Source of the DNA: Sphingosinicella terrae
Lineage (GTDB): Bacteria; Pseudomonadota; Alphaproteobacteria; Sphingomonadales; Sphingomonadaceae
DNA length: 64,000 nucleotides
Direction of reading: 5' to 3'
Assembly (NCBI RefSeq): GCF_003347635.1
Contig: NZ_QDFY01000012.1
Span: 1-64,000, forward strand
The notes beneath the pieces were generated by a model. That model did not search any database. It was not told the DNA's origin and saw only the letters and a program-made list of their open reading frames with translations. Shown here in pieces: positions 17,433 to 26,296 of this stretch (its first letter is position 1; the number at the start of each line of letters is the position of its first letter). Position numbers and translations under genes: made by a program.

Positions 17433-18365
17433 ATGCCCTTATCCGATGAGGCGGCCGCGCTCGTCGAGCTGCTCGGGCTGCTGAGCGAGGCGGGTTATCG
17501 CTTCGTCACGGTGACGCCGGCGACGCATGAGCGGGTGCTGGCCAAGCGCCGGGAAGGCGAGGCCGCCGGCCTACGCGACATCTTCGGCTGGAACCTGCCG
17601 TTCCGGCCGGAGCGCCTGCCGGCGGCGATGCTGGATGCGCTGCGGCGCGCCGGCGGGACCGAGCCCGTGGGCGACCGGCTCAAGAGCCGATTGCGGGTCT
17701 CGAGCCTGGAGGGCCACCTGTTCGTCCATTCGGCTTATCCGACCGATGCGGCGGATTCGGTCTTCTTCGGACCCGACACCTATCGTTTCGTCCGTTTCAT
17801 CGCGGCCGAGCTGGCCGGAGCGGCACCGGTGCGGCGGCTGGTCGAGATCGGCGCCGGCAGCGGCGCGGCGGCCCTGGTCGCCGCCGGCCTGCTGCCCGGA
17901 GCCACAGTGACGCTGACCGACCTCAATCCCCGCGCTCTCGAGACGGCGTCGGCCAATGCGGCGCATGCCGGGGTCGCCGCCGAGCTGGTGGAGGGATCGG
18001 GGCTGGACGGAGTCGAAGGCGACGTGGACCTCATCCTCGCCAACCCGCCCTACATGATGGATGAAGGCGACCGCACCTACCGCCAGGGCGGCGGGCTACA
18101 TGGCGCGGGGCTCTCGCTCGACTGGGCGCTGGCCGGCGCACGTCGGCTCGAACCCGGCGGGCGCATGCTGCTTTATACCGGCGTCGCGATCGTCGACGGG
18201 CACGATGCCCTGCGCGCGGCGCTGCTGGACGCCCTGCCAGCGACCGGCTGCAGGCTGCGTTATGCGGAGATCGATCCCGACATTTTCGGCGAGGAGCTGG
18301 AGGGCCCGCTCTATCGCGACGTCGAGCGGATCGCGGCCGTCGGCGCCGTCATCGAGCGCGACTGA
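17433..18365 (+). CDS. Class I SAM-dependent methyltransferase (HemK/PrmC-like)
   Basis: Rossmann-fold methyltransferase (310 aa). The SAM-binding motif LVEIGAGSGAAALVAA and acidic loop VTLTDLNPRAL are followed by NPPY at residues 204-207, the signature of N-methyltransferases acting on glutamine, adenine or guanine. The N-terminal 120 residues form a separate domain (FGWNLPFRPERLP). ATG at 17433 is behind GGGGAGGA. It sits between terminase and portal, where structural genes are normally contiguous, so it may be a cargo gene or a host gene caught in the cluster. Substrate (protein, rRNA or DNA) is not resolved. Confidence 0.85.
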   Translation: MPLSDEAAALVELLGLLSEAGYRFVTVTPATHERVLAKRREGEAAGLRDIFGWNLPFRPERLPAAMLDALRRAGGTEPVGDRLKSRLRVSSLEGHLFVHSAYPTDAADSVFFGPDTYRFVRFIAAELAGAAPVRRLVEIGAGSGAAALVAAGLLPGATVTLTDLNPRALETASANAAHAGVAAELVEGSGLDGVEGDVDLILANPPYMMDEGDRTYRQGGGLHGAGLSLDWALAGARRLEPGGRMLLYTGVAIVDGHDALRAALLDALPATGCRLRYAEIDPDIFGEELEGPLYRDVERIAAVGAVIERD

Positions 18366-18507
18366 GATCCTCGGAACGCCTTCCGGGCGCGGGCGGCCTC
18401 GTTTCGGACTCGTTCCGTCGCGTCGAAGGCTCGGCTCGTCCGCCCGCCCTTCCGGTACCGTAACTTCACTAGGTGTCCTTGGGGAAAAGCCGGGCTAGAC
18501 CAGCCGC

Positions 18508-18578
18508 AGGTCACCCCCAGATGCCCCCCCAAAACTTCTCGGGGTGACCTGGGCCGGGCGGCGTATTTCGCCCGGCCC
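18508..18578. other. Intergenic region with two nested-strength hairpins before the portal gene
   Basis: The 330-bp gap 18366-18695 holds no convincing gene. It contains an inverted repeat AGGTCACCCC/GGGGTGACCT (18508-18517 and 18541-18550) directly followed by a very stable hairpin GGGCCGGGCG/CGCCCGGCCC (18551-18560 and 18569-18578, 8-nt loop). No T-run follows, so this is more likely an RNA-processing or attenuation structure, or a protein-binding site, than a simple terminator. Confidence 0.5.
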
Positions 18579-18695
18579 ACCCTTTGCTCCCGCCACGCAC
18601 GACAGGACCGGCCGGCCGGCACCCGATGGGTTGCCGCAGCGCATCCTTGCGCGCTGCGCCGGCGTGACGTTCCCGCTCATTTTCCCGGAGGTCCC

Positions 18696-20756
18696 ATGGA
18701 CGACAGCGAGCTGGCGGCGCTGCTCGCCGCGCACGAGGCGCGCGCGATCGGCTATTACAATAGCGAGATCGCCGACGAGCAGGCCAAGGCCATCGACTAT
18801 TATTACGGCCGCATGGACGATCTTGAGGTGCTGGAGGGCTGCTCCGCGGTCGTCGACCACAAGGTCGCGGTCACCGTCGACAATGCCCTCGCCGCAATTC
18901 TCAAGCCCTTCGTCTCGGCCGAGCGGCTGGTCTCGTTCGATCCGCGCGGGCCCGAGGACGTCGCCCAGGCCGAGCAGGCGACCGAATATGTGAACTACGT
19001 CATCAACTGCGACAATCCCGGTTTCCTGATCCTGCACAACTGGTTCAAGGACGCGCTGCTGACCAAGATCGGGATCGTGAAGGCCTGGTGGGAGGATAGC
19101 AGCCGGGTCGTCGAGCGGGTGGTGGCGATGGATGCCGCCCAGCTCGAGGCGGCGCGGGCCAGCCCGGATTATCTCGGCGAGGAGGAGAAGGCGGACGGCG
19201 CCTACGCGGTGCGGATGCAGGAACTGGTCCCGGACGGGCGCGTGCGCATCGAGAGCGTGCCGCCGGAGGAGTTCCTGATAACGCCCGCCGCCCGATCGGT
19301 CGAGGAAGCCGATTATGTCGCGCATCGCCCGACGAGCTACAGGCGATCGGACCTGATCGCGCTCGGCTTCGAAGCCGAGATCGTCGAAGGCCTGCCGGCC
19401 CATGCCGGCGGCCGGGCCGAGGAATCGCGGGCGCAGGCGCGCTACCGCGACGAGACCTGGCAGGCGACGGGCGGGCTCGGCGCGTCCGCCGACCGCAGCC
19501 GCGACGTCATCGGGATCATCGATGAATTTGTCCGGGTCGATTATGACGGCGACGGCTTGTCCGAGCTGCGGCGCATCATCCGCGTCGGCGAGACGATCCT
19601 GTTCAACGAGCCGGCCGAGGAAGTGCCCTTCGCCCTGCTCTGTCCCTGCCCGATGCCGCACAAGGTCTATGGCCGGGCGCTCGCCGACCAGGCGATGGAG
19701 GGGCAGAAGGTCTCGACCGTCCTCCTTCGCCAGACGCTGGACAATCTCTACAAGACCAACAATCCGCGGCCGATCGTCGGCGACGCCGCGATGACCGACA
19801 CCACTCTGGACGATCTCGGCGCCAGCGCTCCGGGCGCGATCATCCGTGTGCGCCATCCCGGCCAGATCGACTGGGCGGTGGTCCCGTTCACCGCCCAGCA
19901 CAGCTTCCCGATGCTCGACTATATCGGCCAGCAGGTGGAGGAGCGGACCGGGATCCAGCGCAAGGGCCAGGGGTTCAATGCCGAGGCCCTGAAGAAGAAC
20001 AGCCCCGATACCGCCACGCAGGCGGCGATCGACGAGAATAGCCGCAACGAGCGGGCCGAGATGATCGCCCGCATCTTCGCCGAGACCGGCGTCAAGCGGC
20101 TGTTCAAGCTGGTGCTCGGGCTGCTCGTCCGTCACCAGCCGCGCGAGCGGCTGGTCCGGCTGCGCGGGACCTGGGTGCCGATGGATCCGGGCGGCTGGGA
20201 CGCGGAGATGGACGTGACCATCTCTGTCGGTCTCGGCATCGGCAACAAGGCCGAGCAGATCGGCCAGGCGCAGACGGTGCTGCAGACGATGGAGCGGTTG
20301 GCGGGCACGCCTTATGCCTGGCTGCTCCAGCCCGCCCATGTCCGCGCCGGCGTCGCCCGGCTCCTGAACGCCGCCGGGATCCGTAACGTCGACGACTATG
20401 TCGGCGACCCTGCCGAGCTGCCGCCGCCGGAACCGGCGGAGGATCCGGACCGGGCCCGCGCCCAGGCCGAGACGCAATGGCGCCTGGCCGAGCTGGAGGC
20501 GCGCCGCCAGCGCGAGGCGATGGAGCTGGAGCTCGCCCGCGCGGAAAGCGAGGCGCGGATCGCGCTGATGCGCGACGAGGCGCGCGCCAAGCTCGACGCC
20601 GCGCGCGAAAAGGCGGCGCTGGAAATGCAGCTCGCCCGCGAGAAGATGCAGATGGAGCTGGCGATCGCGCGCGAGCGGATGTCGGCCGGGGCGATGGAGG
20701 GGGGAGCGAGCGATAGGCTCGCCGCGATCCACCCCGGCGGGGACCTCCACCGATGA
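18696..20756 (+). CDS. Phage portal protein, podovirus type
   Basis: Large portal protein (686 aa) forming the DNA-entry channel at one capsid vertex. Recognisable by size, position after terminase, and stretches such as AIDYYYGRMDDLEVLEGCSAVVDHKV, EGQKVSTVLLRQTLDNLYKTNNPRP and YIGQQVEERTGIQRKGQGFNAEALKKNSPDTA, typical of portals in P22/SU10-like podoviruses. The C-terminal 120 residues are an Arg/Glu/Ala-rich coiled coil. Start behind GGAGG. The 3' end overlaps the next small gene (ATGA). Intact length suggests it is under selection. Confidence 0.9.
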   Translation: MDDSELAALLAAHEARAIGYYNSEIADEQAKAIDYYYGRMDDLEVLEGCSAVVDHKVAVTVDNALAAILKPFVSAERLVSFDPRGPEDVAQAEQATEYVNYVINCDNPGFLILHNWFKDALLTKIGIVKAWWEDSSRVVERVVAMDAAQLEAARASPDYLGEEEKADGAYAVRMQELVPDGRVRIESVPPEEFLITPAARSVEEADYVAHRPTSYRRSDLIALGFEAEIVEGLPAHAGGRAEESRAQARYRDETWQATGGLGASADRSRDVIGIIDEFVRVDYDGDGLSELRRIIRVGETILFNEPAEEVPFALLCPCPMPHKVYGRALADQAMEGQKVSTVLLRQTLDNLYKTNNPRPIVGDAAMTDTTLDDLGASAPGAIIRVRHPGQIDWAVVPFTAQHSFPMLDYIGQQVEERTGIQRKGQGFNAEALKKNSPDTATQAAIDENSRNERAEMIARIFAETGVKRLFKLVLGLLVRHQPRERLVRLRGTWVPMDPGGWDAEMDVTISVGLGIGNKAEQIGQAQTVLQTMERLAGTPYAWLLQPAHVRAGVARLLNAAGIRNVDDYVGDPAELPPPEPAEDPDRARAQAETQWRLAELEARRQREAMELELARAESEARIALMRDEARAKLDAAREKAALEMQLAREKMQMELAIARERMSAGAMEGGASDRLAAIHPGGDLHR

Positions 20757-20998
20757 ACGGGCGGACGCCGGCGGAACGCGCCCGCCGCGCGGCGACGATC
20801 CGGGCCCTGCTCGACCATCCGCAGGTCAGGGAAGGCTTCGAGGCGGTCGAGGAGGAACTCACCGCCGAATGGAAGCGGGCGCAAAGCGTGGAAGAGCGCG
20901 AGACCTTGTGGCGAGCGCTCAACCTGGTTGAGCGGGTCCGGACCTGGCTGCGTTCGGCGGCCAGCCACGATCTGACGGCGTTGCGACGAGGAAGATGA
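20753..20998 (+). CDS. Small phage protein of unknown function
   Basis: Charged, helical protein of 81 aa (ARRAATIRALLDHPQVREGFEAVEEELTAEWKRAQSVEERETLWRAL), with no signal or membrane segment. The 4-bp ATGA overlap with the portal gene argues that it is real and translated with it. Similar short genes follow portals in related phages; a role in packaging or assembly is possible but not shown by any motif. Confidence 0.75.
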   Translation: MNGRTPAERARRAATIRALLDHPQVREGFEAVEEELTAEWKRAQSVEERETLWRALNLVERVRTWLRSAASHDLTALRRGR

Positions 20999-21010
20999 GA
21001 GCTGGAAAAA

Positions 21011-21050
21011 ACAGAAGCTGGCGGACGGCTTCGCGCCCGCCAGCTTCTGT
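21011..21050. terminator. Strong hairpin terminator after the portal operon
   Basis: Perfect 14-bp inverted repeat, ACAGAAGCTGGCGG (21011-21024) and its complement (21037-21050), with a 12-nt loop. The A-run before the left arm gives a T-run when read on the minus strand, so the structure is a classical intrinsic terminator in that direction. On the plus strand it is a strong hairpin with no T-tail, right after the small gene ending at 20998. Confidence 0.65.
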
Positions 21051-21251
21051 CCCTTGAGCCGGCCGACCGGGGGGGGGGAGGGCCGGTCCGGCTGCTGGCA
21101 AACAGTCCAGGCGCAACCATGGCCCGCGTTCGAACCATCGGTCGCACGGCGCTCAACACGCGGCATCGCACGGAGTTCCGTGGCGTTCGAAAAAGGTGGG
21201 ATGACCGTTGGCGCGACAATGTGGGCCGCCGCGCCAGGCGGGGCGCCGCTC

Positions 21252-21281
21252 CGCGCAAGCGCGAACCGCGCAAGCGCGAAC
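21252..21281 (+). repeat. 15-bp perfect tandem duplication
   Basis: CGCGCAAGCGCGAAC occurs twice head-to-tail. It lies in the otherwise gene-free stretch 20999-21353, which also contains the terminator at 21011 and no convincing coding sequence. Probably a replication slippage product. Confidence 0.5.
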
Positions 21282-21353
21282 ATTTCATTCCCGCGCGCGT
21301 GGGGTTAAGCTGACGCCAGGATTTTCACGTCCTTCGGGCGCAGGGAGATGGCC

Positions 21354-21650
21354 ATGCGGATTGCGGTGATCGTTGCCGGAGCGATGATGTTCTCGACGGC
21401 CGGGCTGGCGCAGACCGGCGGAAGCGCCGGCGCCGAGGAGCCCCAGGCGAATGGCGAACGGACGGTCTGCAAGGTCTTCCGCGAGACCGGGTCGCGCCTC
21501 AACCGCCGCCGGGTCTGCATGAGCCAGAATGAATGGGACCAGCGCGACAGCCAGTTCCAGGTCGCGCGCTACCAGCAGCAGCTGATCGCGCCGACCGAGA
21601 TGCGGCCAGGCGAAGCCGGTGCGGCCTTGCGCGCCTGCCCGACCTGCTGA
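21354..21650 (+). CDS. Hypothetical secreted protein, host-like
   Basis: Exported protein of 98 aa with a signal peptide (IAVIVAGAMMFSTAGLAQ) and a conserved-looking core TVCKVFRETGSRLNRRRVCMSQNEWDQR containing two of its three cysteines. This pattern recalls small periplasmic proteins common in sphingomonad chromosomes rather than phage proteins. ATG at 21354 has AGGGAG at ideal spacing; the in-frame ATG six bases earlier does not. Its presence between portal and scaffold genes is unexpected and suggests a host gene trapped in, or carried by, the particle cluster. Confidence 0.72.
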   Translation: MRIAVIVAGAMMFSTAGLAQTGGSAGAEEPQANGERTVCKVFRETGSRLNRRRVCMSQNEWDQRDSQFQVARYQQQLIAPTEMRPGEAGAALRACPTC

Positions 21651-22036
21651 GATTTCGACGCCGGCAGCGGGGCCGGCCATCTGCCCCGGCGCTCGCGGTA
21701 AATCGAAGCGCCGCATGAGGTGCGTCGGCTAGAGCAGGCTGCGTCCCGACAGCATCGGAACGGCCGCTCCAGGTTATTGGATTGCCGCGATTTTTGAGCC
21801 GTCGGACCATAACGTCTGATAGCAATTCGCTATACACTTCAGTCCGGCACGATGCACCGGGTCGCCCCCGATATCCTGACCTTCCACGATCGTCGCCGAT
21901 GCGCGTGCGCGGCTGGCCCGCCGGCAAGCGGGCCTAGGCGTTCGCCGGGGCTGACGGATCCTCGCGCGGCAGGACCGCGCGCAAGCGCCCGAAGCGGGTG
22001 CGGATATTCCCTTCAAAGCAGAGCGAAAGGTTCGAC
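21651..22036. other. Gene-free stretch with AT-richer promoter-like patch
   Basis: I see no credible gene in these 386 bases. Around 21770-21850 the composition becomes AT-richer than the surroundings and contains ATAGC/GCTAT arms separated by AATTC (about 21819-21833), which could be part of a promoter or operator for the scaffold-capsid operon that begins at 22037. Confidence 0.3.
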
Positions 22037-23110
22037 ATGGACGATAGCGACCAGAGCGGCAGTCCGGCGGAAGCCGGGCCGGGCCGGCGGGATTCGACGC
22101 GCGAGGGCCTGGACGAGGCCGCGGCCGCCTTCAAGGCGGCGCTCGCGCCGCGTCGCGCCGGTCCGCCCGGTACGGCGGACGGCGGCGCGGACGATGCCGG
22201 GGCCGACGATGGCCACGACCGTCTCCCGCCGCCCGCCACCCAGGGCGAGCCGCCGGAAACGGAAGACATGCAGGATGGCGAAGACGAGGCAGCCGAAGAG
22301 GCCCAGCCGGCCGCCGTCGCCATGCCTGCCTCCTGGAGCCGGGAGGACGAACGATTGTGGTCGACGCTGTCACCCGAAGCGCAGGCGCGTATCGCCGAGC
22401 GCGAGGGACAGCGCGACGCCGCGATCAACTCCAAGTTCCGGGAAGCTGCCGAATTGAGACGGGCCCACGAGGCCGAGATCGAGGAGGCGAACCTCAACCG
22501 CCGGCTCTATGCGGAAGCGGCCGACCAGGTGCTGAGCCTGGTCGTGCCGCAGCCGCCGCCGATCACGATGCTCGACGTCGCCTCGAGCGACTACGACCCG
22601 GATACCTATCATTACCGCAAGGCGCTCCACGAGGAGACCGTCGCGCTCTTGAACAGCCACGCGGCCCAGCGGCAGCAGATCGCCGCCCAGGAGCAGGCAC
22701 GGCAGTTCGAGGCGATCAACGGCGCCACCCGCGACGCCTTCATCCGCTCCGTCCCCGACGTCGCCGACCAGGCCAAGGCCCCGGCGGTGTTCCAGGAGCT
22801 GATCGACTATGCCCTGTCGGCAGGGGCCCCCGCCGACCTTTTCGCGTCCCCGACCACCGCGCTGGAATGGCACGTGCTGTGGAAGGCGCGCGAATATGAC
22901 CGGCTGCAGTCGGCGCGGGCCAGGGTCAGAGAGACGCCGCCGCCGGAGCCGAGAAAGGCCCAGCCGGCGGTCCGTCCGGGCGTGGCCACCCCACGCGGCG
23001 CCGCCGAGCGCCAGCGCCGGCAAGGCGCCATCGACCGGTTGAGGAAGGAAGGCAGCGTCGAAGCCGGCGCCGCCGCATTGAAGCTCCTGATGAAAGGACA
23101 AATCTCCTGA
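22037..23110 (+). CDS. Putative capsid scaffolding protein
   Basis: Acidic, low-complexity protein (357 aa). The first 100 residues are rich in Asp, Glu, Gly and Pro, followed by helices (SPEAQARIAEREGQRDAAINSKFREAAELRRAHEAEIEEANLNRRLYAEAAD) and a basic C-terminal tail (GVATPRGAAERQRRQGAIDRLRKEGS). This layout and its position directly before the major capsid gene, overlapping it by one base (TGATG), are typical of scaffold proteins that guide capsid assembly and bind the shell through a basic helix. Start chosen at 22037 behind AAAGG. No protease domain is visible. Confidence 0.8.
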   Translation: MDDSDQSGSPAEAGPGRRDSTREGLDEAAAAFKAALAPRRAGPPGTADGGADDAGADDGHDRLPPPATQGEPPETEDMQDGEDEAAEEAQPAAVAMPASWSREDERLWSTLSPEAQARIAEREGQRDAAINSKFREAAELRRAHEAEIEEANLNRRLYAEAADQVLSLVVPQPPPITMLDVASSDYDPDTYHYRKALHEETVALLNSHAAQRQQIAAQEQARQFEAINGATRDAFIRSVPDVADQAKAPAVFQELIDYALSAGAPADLFASPTTALEWHVLWKAREYDRLQSARARVRETPPPEPRKAQPAVRPGVATPRGAAERQRRQGAIDRLRKEGSVEAGAAALKLLMKGQIS

Positions 23111-24060
23111 TGGCGAAAGTCACCAATGCGCTCGCGTCCTACGACGTGAGCACCAACCGCGAGGACCTCGCGGACGCAATCTACAATATCTCGCCGGTCG
23201 ACACGCCCTTCATCTCGGCGGTTCCGAGGGCGAAGGCATCGGCCGTCCTGCACGAATGGTCGACGGACTCGATCGACGCCACCAACACGTCGAACGCCAG
23301 GCTGGAGGGCGACGCGCTCGGCCGCGCCGCCTCGACCTCGCCGAGCCGCAAGCAGAATTACTGCCAGATCTCGAGCCGCGACGCGACCGTCACCGGCACC
23401 GAGCGGGCGGTCAATCCGGCCGGCATCGACGACATGATGGCCTATCAGATGTCCAAGAAGAGCCTCGCGCTCAGGAAGGACATGGAGGCGATCCTGCTCG
23501 GCAACCAGGGCCAGGTCGCCGGCGACACGACGACCGCACGCAAGCTCAGGTCGTTCAACGCCTGGATCGCCGGCAACGGGTCGCGCGGCGCCAGCGGCGT
23601 CGATGCCACCGCCGCGACGGCGGCGGCGACCGACGCCACCGCCGGCGATGTGCGCGCCCTCACCGAGGACATGCTGAAGGACGCGGTCAAGGACGCGTTC
23701 GACGATGGCGGCGAGCCGACGCTCGTCCTGGTGGGATCGTTCAACAAGCAGAAGATCTCGGCCTTTCCGGGCCGGGCGTCGCAGCAGACGGTCGTCGCCA
23801 ACAAGACGATCCTCGGCGCGGCGAGCCTCTATGCCTCCGACTTCGGCGACCTCAAGGTCGTCCCGAACCGGACGCAGCGCGGCCGCGACTGCTTCGTCGT
23901 CGATCCCGACAAGGTGGCGGTGGCGTTCCTGCGCGCCTTCGAGCCGCAGGAGCTCGGCCGGGTCGGCGACGCCGTCACCCGCGACATCGTCAGCGAATAT
24001 ACGCTAGAGATGCGCCACCCCGACGCCCACGCGATCATCGCCGACCTGACGACGGCGTGA
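23110..24060 (+). CDS. Major capsid protein, SU10/DUF5309-like
   Basis: Shell protein (316 aa) with an opening characteristic of DUF5309 capsid proteins: NALASYDVSTNREDLADAIYNISPVDTPFISAVPRAKASAV, then HEWSTDSIDATNTSNARLEGD and a long helix (MSKKSLALRKDMEAILLGNQ). The C-terminus reads FVVDPDKVAVAFLRAFEPQELGRVGDA. It starts one base inside the scaffold gene stop. Full length with no frameshift, so it should assemble. It differs from the HK97-type capsid of the well-known RcGTA-like elements of Alphaproteobacteria, so the cluster is of separate origin. Confidence 0.9.
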   Translation: MAKVTNALASYDVSTNREDLADAIYNISPVDTPFISAVPRAKASAVLHEWSTDSIDATNTSNARLEGDALGRAASTSPSRKQNYCQISSRDATVTGTERAVNPAGIDDMMAYQMSKKSLALRKDMEAILLGNQGQVAGDTTTARKLRSFNAWIAGNGSRGASGVDATAATAAATDATAGDVRALTEDMLKDAVKDAFDDGGEPTLVLVGSFNKQKISAFPGRASQQTVVANKTILGAASLYASDFGDLKVVPNRTQRGRDCFVVDPDKVAVAFLRAFEPQELGRVGDAVTRDIVSEYTLEMRHPDAHAIIADLTTA

Positions 24061-24066
24061 GGCGGG

Positions 24067-24138
24067 AGCCGCCGCTCCTCCGGGGGCGGCGGCTTCACCT
24101 TCGGTACAATGGCAGGCGCCGCTCTTTCGTGCGGCGCC
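24067..24138. terminator. Two hairpins immediately after the capsid gene
   Basis: AGCCGCCGC/GCGGCGGCT (24067-24075, 24086-24094) begins seven bases after the capsid stop codon. A second stem GGCGCCGC/GCGGCGCC (24115-24122, 24131-24138) follows. There is no T-tract. Likely role: partial termination or 3'-end protection that keeps capsid mRNA abundant, and also the end of the minus-strand small gene at 24155. Confidence 0.5.
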
Positions 24139-24154
24139 GCGGACAGGCAAAGGT

Positions 24155-24385
24155 TCAGAGAGATTCTGGCTCGCGCCAGGATGACCGACAGGGACTGTCC
24201 GGTTCCGGTTCACCCGCGCTGCGCCGGCCCTCCGCCTCCGCATCCGCCTCGCAGCTCTCGGCCCAGCGCCGGAAGCGCTCGGCAGCTGCGGCGTCACGGG
24301 AGGCGGCGGCGAGGCGGCGGAACAGGCCGGCCTGCTTGCGCAGCGCCTCGGCCGGGACGGGCTGGAAGGCCTGGATCATGGTCAC
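24155..24385 (-). CDS. Short hypothetical protein on the opposite strand
   Basis: Possible 76-aa protein beginning MIQAFQPVPAEALRKQAGLFRRLAAASRDAAAAERFRRW. The Leu/Ala/Arg heptad-like helix resembles small alphaproteobacterial hypotheticals that contain 'A.ASRDP..AERFR.LA'. It starts at GTG 24385 or ATG 24379 with a poor ribosome-binding site. Being antisense within a phage morphogenesis region it could be a cargo gene or a spurious frame; it is the only plausible gene in the gap between capsid and the gene at 24453. Confidence 0.4.
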   Translation of the reverse strand: MTMIQAFQPVPAEALRKQAGLFRRLAAASRDAAAAERFRRWAESCEADAEAEGRRSAGEPEPDSPCRSSWREPESL

Positions 24386-24452
24386 GGTCTGACACGCCGG
24401 ACGGCCCCGGTAAGTAAGTGGTTATCCATAGGGTTTCAGCGGGAGGTGCCGG

Positions 24453-24749
24453 ATGAGCAAGGCCGCCTTGATCGACATCGTGCCGGGCGCGCGGCGCAAG
24501 ACGATCCTCCACGAGGAGGACGGACGCCGCTGGATAGAGACACGCCAGGACGTGGCGCCGATCGTCGAGGCGGCTCGGCTGCTCGCCGACCACCCGCCGG
24601 GGCGCGACTTCCGCCACGCCGCCTTCGTTCCGGAGAGCGAGCTCAATCGCGCCTTCACCGAGGGCTGGTTCCACGATCCGGTGGCGTGGAAGCGCTGGGC
24701 GAACGACCCGGCCAATGCCTGTTACCGGACATGGAACGGGCGGCTGTAG
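24453..24749 (+). CDS. Small phage protein of unknown function
   Basis: Soluble protein of 98 aa (KTILHEEDGRRWIETRQDVAPIVEAARLLAD, FHDPVAWKRWANDPANACYRTWNGRL). Good GGGAGG ribosome-binding site. Genes of this kind lie between the capsid and tail genes of podovirus-like prophages in Alphaproteobacteria, where they are presumed head-completion or head-tail joining components. No motif allows a more exact call. Confidence 0.7.
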   Translation: MSKAALIDIVPGARRKTILHEEDGRRWIETRQDVAPIVEAARLLADHPPGRDFRHAAFVPESELNRAFTEGWFHDPVAWKRWANDPANACYRTWNGRL

Positions 24750-24829
24750 GCGGCCCCCCCTTCCTCACCTTTCGAACGGCCTGGCGGGCGTCTGCGCCGG
24801 CCTTTCCCTACGCCTGAATGGAGACACGC

Positions 24830-26227
24830 ATGGGCCTCTTTTCCAATCTCTTCGCCAACAGCCTTCAAGGGGCGATCGGACGCGCCCTGCTCGATGGCCG
24901 GTTCCCGGCCGCCGCCGCGGGCCCGGCCGGCGGCGGGCCTTCCCCCGCTCCGGACGTCAGGCCGAGGGCCCGTGCCGGCCTGCTCGACCCTCTCGAAGCG
25001 GCGTTCGACCCCCGGCGGATGGCGCTGATCCAGGCGACCCTCGCCGGGGACCATGGTGCGATCTCCCGGATGACGGAGCCGCTGCGGCGGCAGCGGCTGG
25101 CGCGGCGCGCGGCGCAGCGAGACGAACTCGCTGACCAGCATGGAATTGACGCGGCGACCTGGTTTCCCGCCGGTCCGCCGGCGGGTCAGGCCGACGATTG
25201 GGAGATCGGGCAGCCTCTTTCCCCCCTTGCTCCGAGCCTTGGCGACCATGAAGCGATCGATGTGGCGGCCGGCCCCGTCAGGTTCCAGCCATTCGGGCGA
25301 GGTCACCAGGCTTTGGCGGCAGCCATGGCCGATCCCGCTTCGCAACCGATGGCGGCAGCCTTTCAGCCGGCGAGCCTCGCCCAATTCGGGAGCCAGGATC
25401 GTCCCGGCCGCGTCACCGGACGGGCTCGAGCCGGCGCGGACGTTTCCGTCTCCAGCGGTCCGCGCGCGGCACCCGCGCCGCAATCCCCTCCGCCAAGCGG
25501 GGGTCGTTTCCCGTGGATTCCGATCCTCGAAAAGCCGCTGCCTTCGCCGAGCCAGCCGCTTCCCTATGGCGGGCCCAGCGGATGGCTGGCGGATCATCGC
25601 GAGACGTCCGGCCGCGGCGCGCGGACGATATCGAGCGGCGTGGACGATCCGGGCGGGGTGTCGGTTGGGCGCTACCAGATCGAACGGCGCATGTGGCCGA
25701 GATTCCTCCAGTCCGATCTGGGCGCCCCTTGGCGACGTGAGTTCCAAGGTCTCAATCAGGACGAGCCGGAATTCCGCCAAGCCTGGAACAGGGTCATCGA
25801 TCGCGAGGGCGACCGGTTCGACAAGGCGCAATACCGCTATCTTCACCGCGTAAACTATCTTCCGTATGGAGCGGCCGCGGCGAGACGAGCAAATTTCGAT
25901 CTAGCGGCCGCTCACCCGATCCTGCAGGAAGTCGTCTGGTCCGGCGCCAACAATATGGGTGGTGGCGGTGTCAACCCCGCAAGGCTCGCGACGGCCGTTC
26001 AGCGCGCGGATCAGCGGTTCCGGAGGGACGACCCGCGGCACCAGGAGGCGGTGATCGACGCCTTCTACGACGAATGGGCCGATCGTTGGCGAGCCATAGA
26101 AACCGATCAAAGGGATGAGGGTCGCTACGGTGAAGCCGGGACTTCCCGCAACATCTGGTCGCGGCAGCTTCCTGAGGAGCGCGCTCGCGCGATCGGCGCC
26201 TATCGAAAGGCCGTCGGCCAGCATTGA
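24830..26227 (+). CDS. Virion-associated peptidoglycan hydrolase / ejection-type protein
   Basis: Two-part protein (465 aa). The first 240 residues are Ala/Pro-rich and disordered-looking, with a phage-type start (GLFSNLFANSLQGAIGRALLDG). From about residue 255 comes a lysozyme-like domain: RETSGRGARTISSGVDDPGG, then VSVGRYQIERR, matching the ESGG..GTIS.G..DPGGVSYG.YQ pattern of phage and VgrG-associated muramidases; Glu258 is the likely catalytic acid. ATG at 24830 chosen because GGAG lies 6 bp upstream. Likely carried in the particle to open the cell wall during DNA ejection. GC content drops towards the 3' end. Confidence 0.75.
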   Translation: MGLFSNLFANSLQGAIGRALLDGRFPAAAAGPAGGGPSPAPDVRPRARAGLLDPLEAAFDPRRMALIQATLAGDHGAISRMTEPLRRQRLARRAAQRDELADQHGIDAATWFPAGPPAGQADDWEIGQPLSPLAPSLGDHEAIDVAAGPVRFQPFGRGHQALAAAMADPASQPMAAAFQPASLAQFGSQDRPGRVTGRARAGADVSVSSGPRAAPAPQSPPPSGGRFPWIPILEKPLPSPSQPLPYGGPSGWLADHRETSGRGARTISSGVDDPGGVSVGRYQIERRMWPRFLQSDLGAPWRREFQGLNQDEPEFRQAWNRVIDREGDRFDKAQYRYLHRVNYLPYGAAAARRANFDLAAAHPILQEVVWSGANNMGGGGVNPARLATAVQRADQRFRRDDPRHQEAVIDAFYDEWADRWRAIETDQRDEGRYGEAGTSRNIWSRQLPEERARAIGAYRKAVGQH

Positions 26228-26296
26228 GCGGCGGGATTCCCATTGAGGCGGGCGGCGGAACATTGTAGGAACGAGCGTCAGCGTGGAAGGCTTGCC

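Noticed and set aside
21119-21313. 64-codon basic frame around the tandem repeat
   Set aside because: Composition is dominated by Arg and repeat sequence, and there is no ribosome-binding site.
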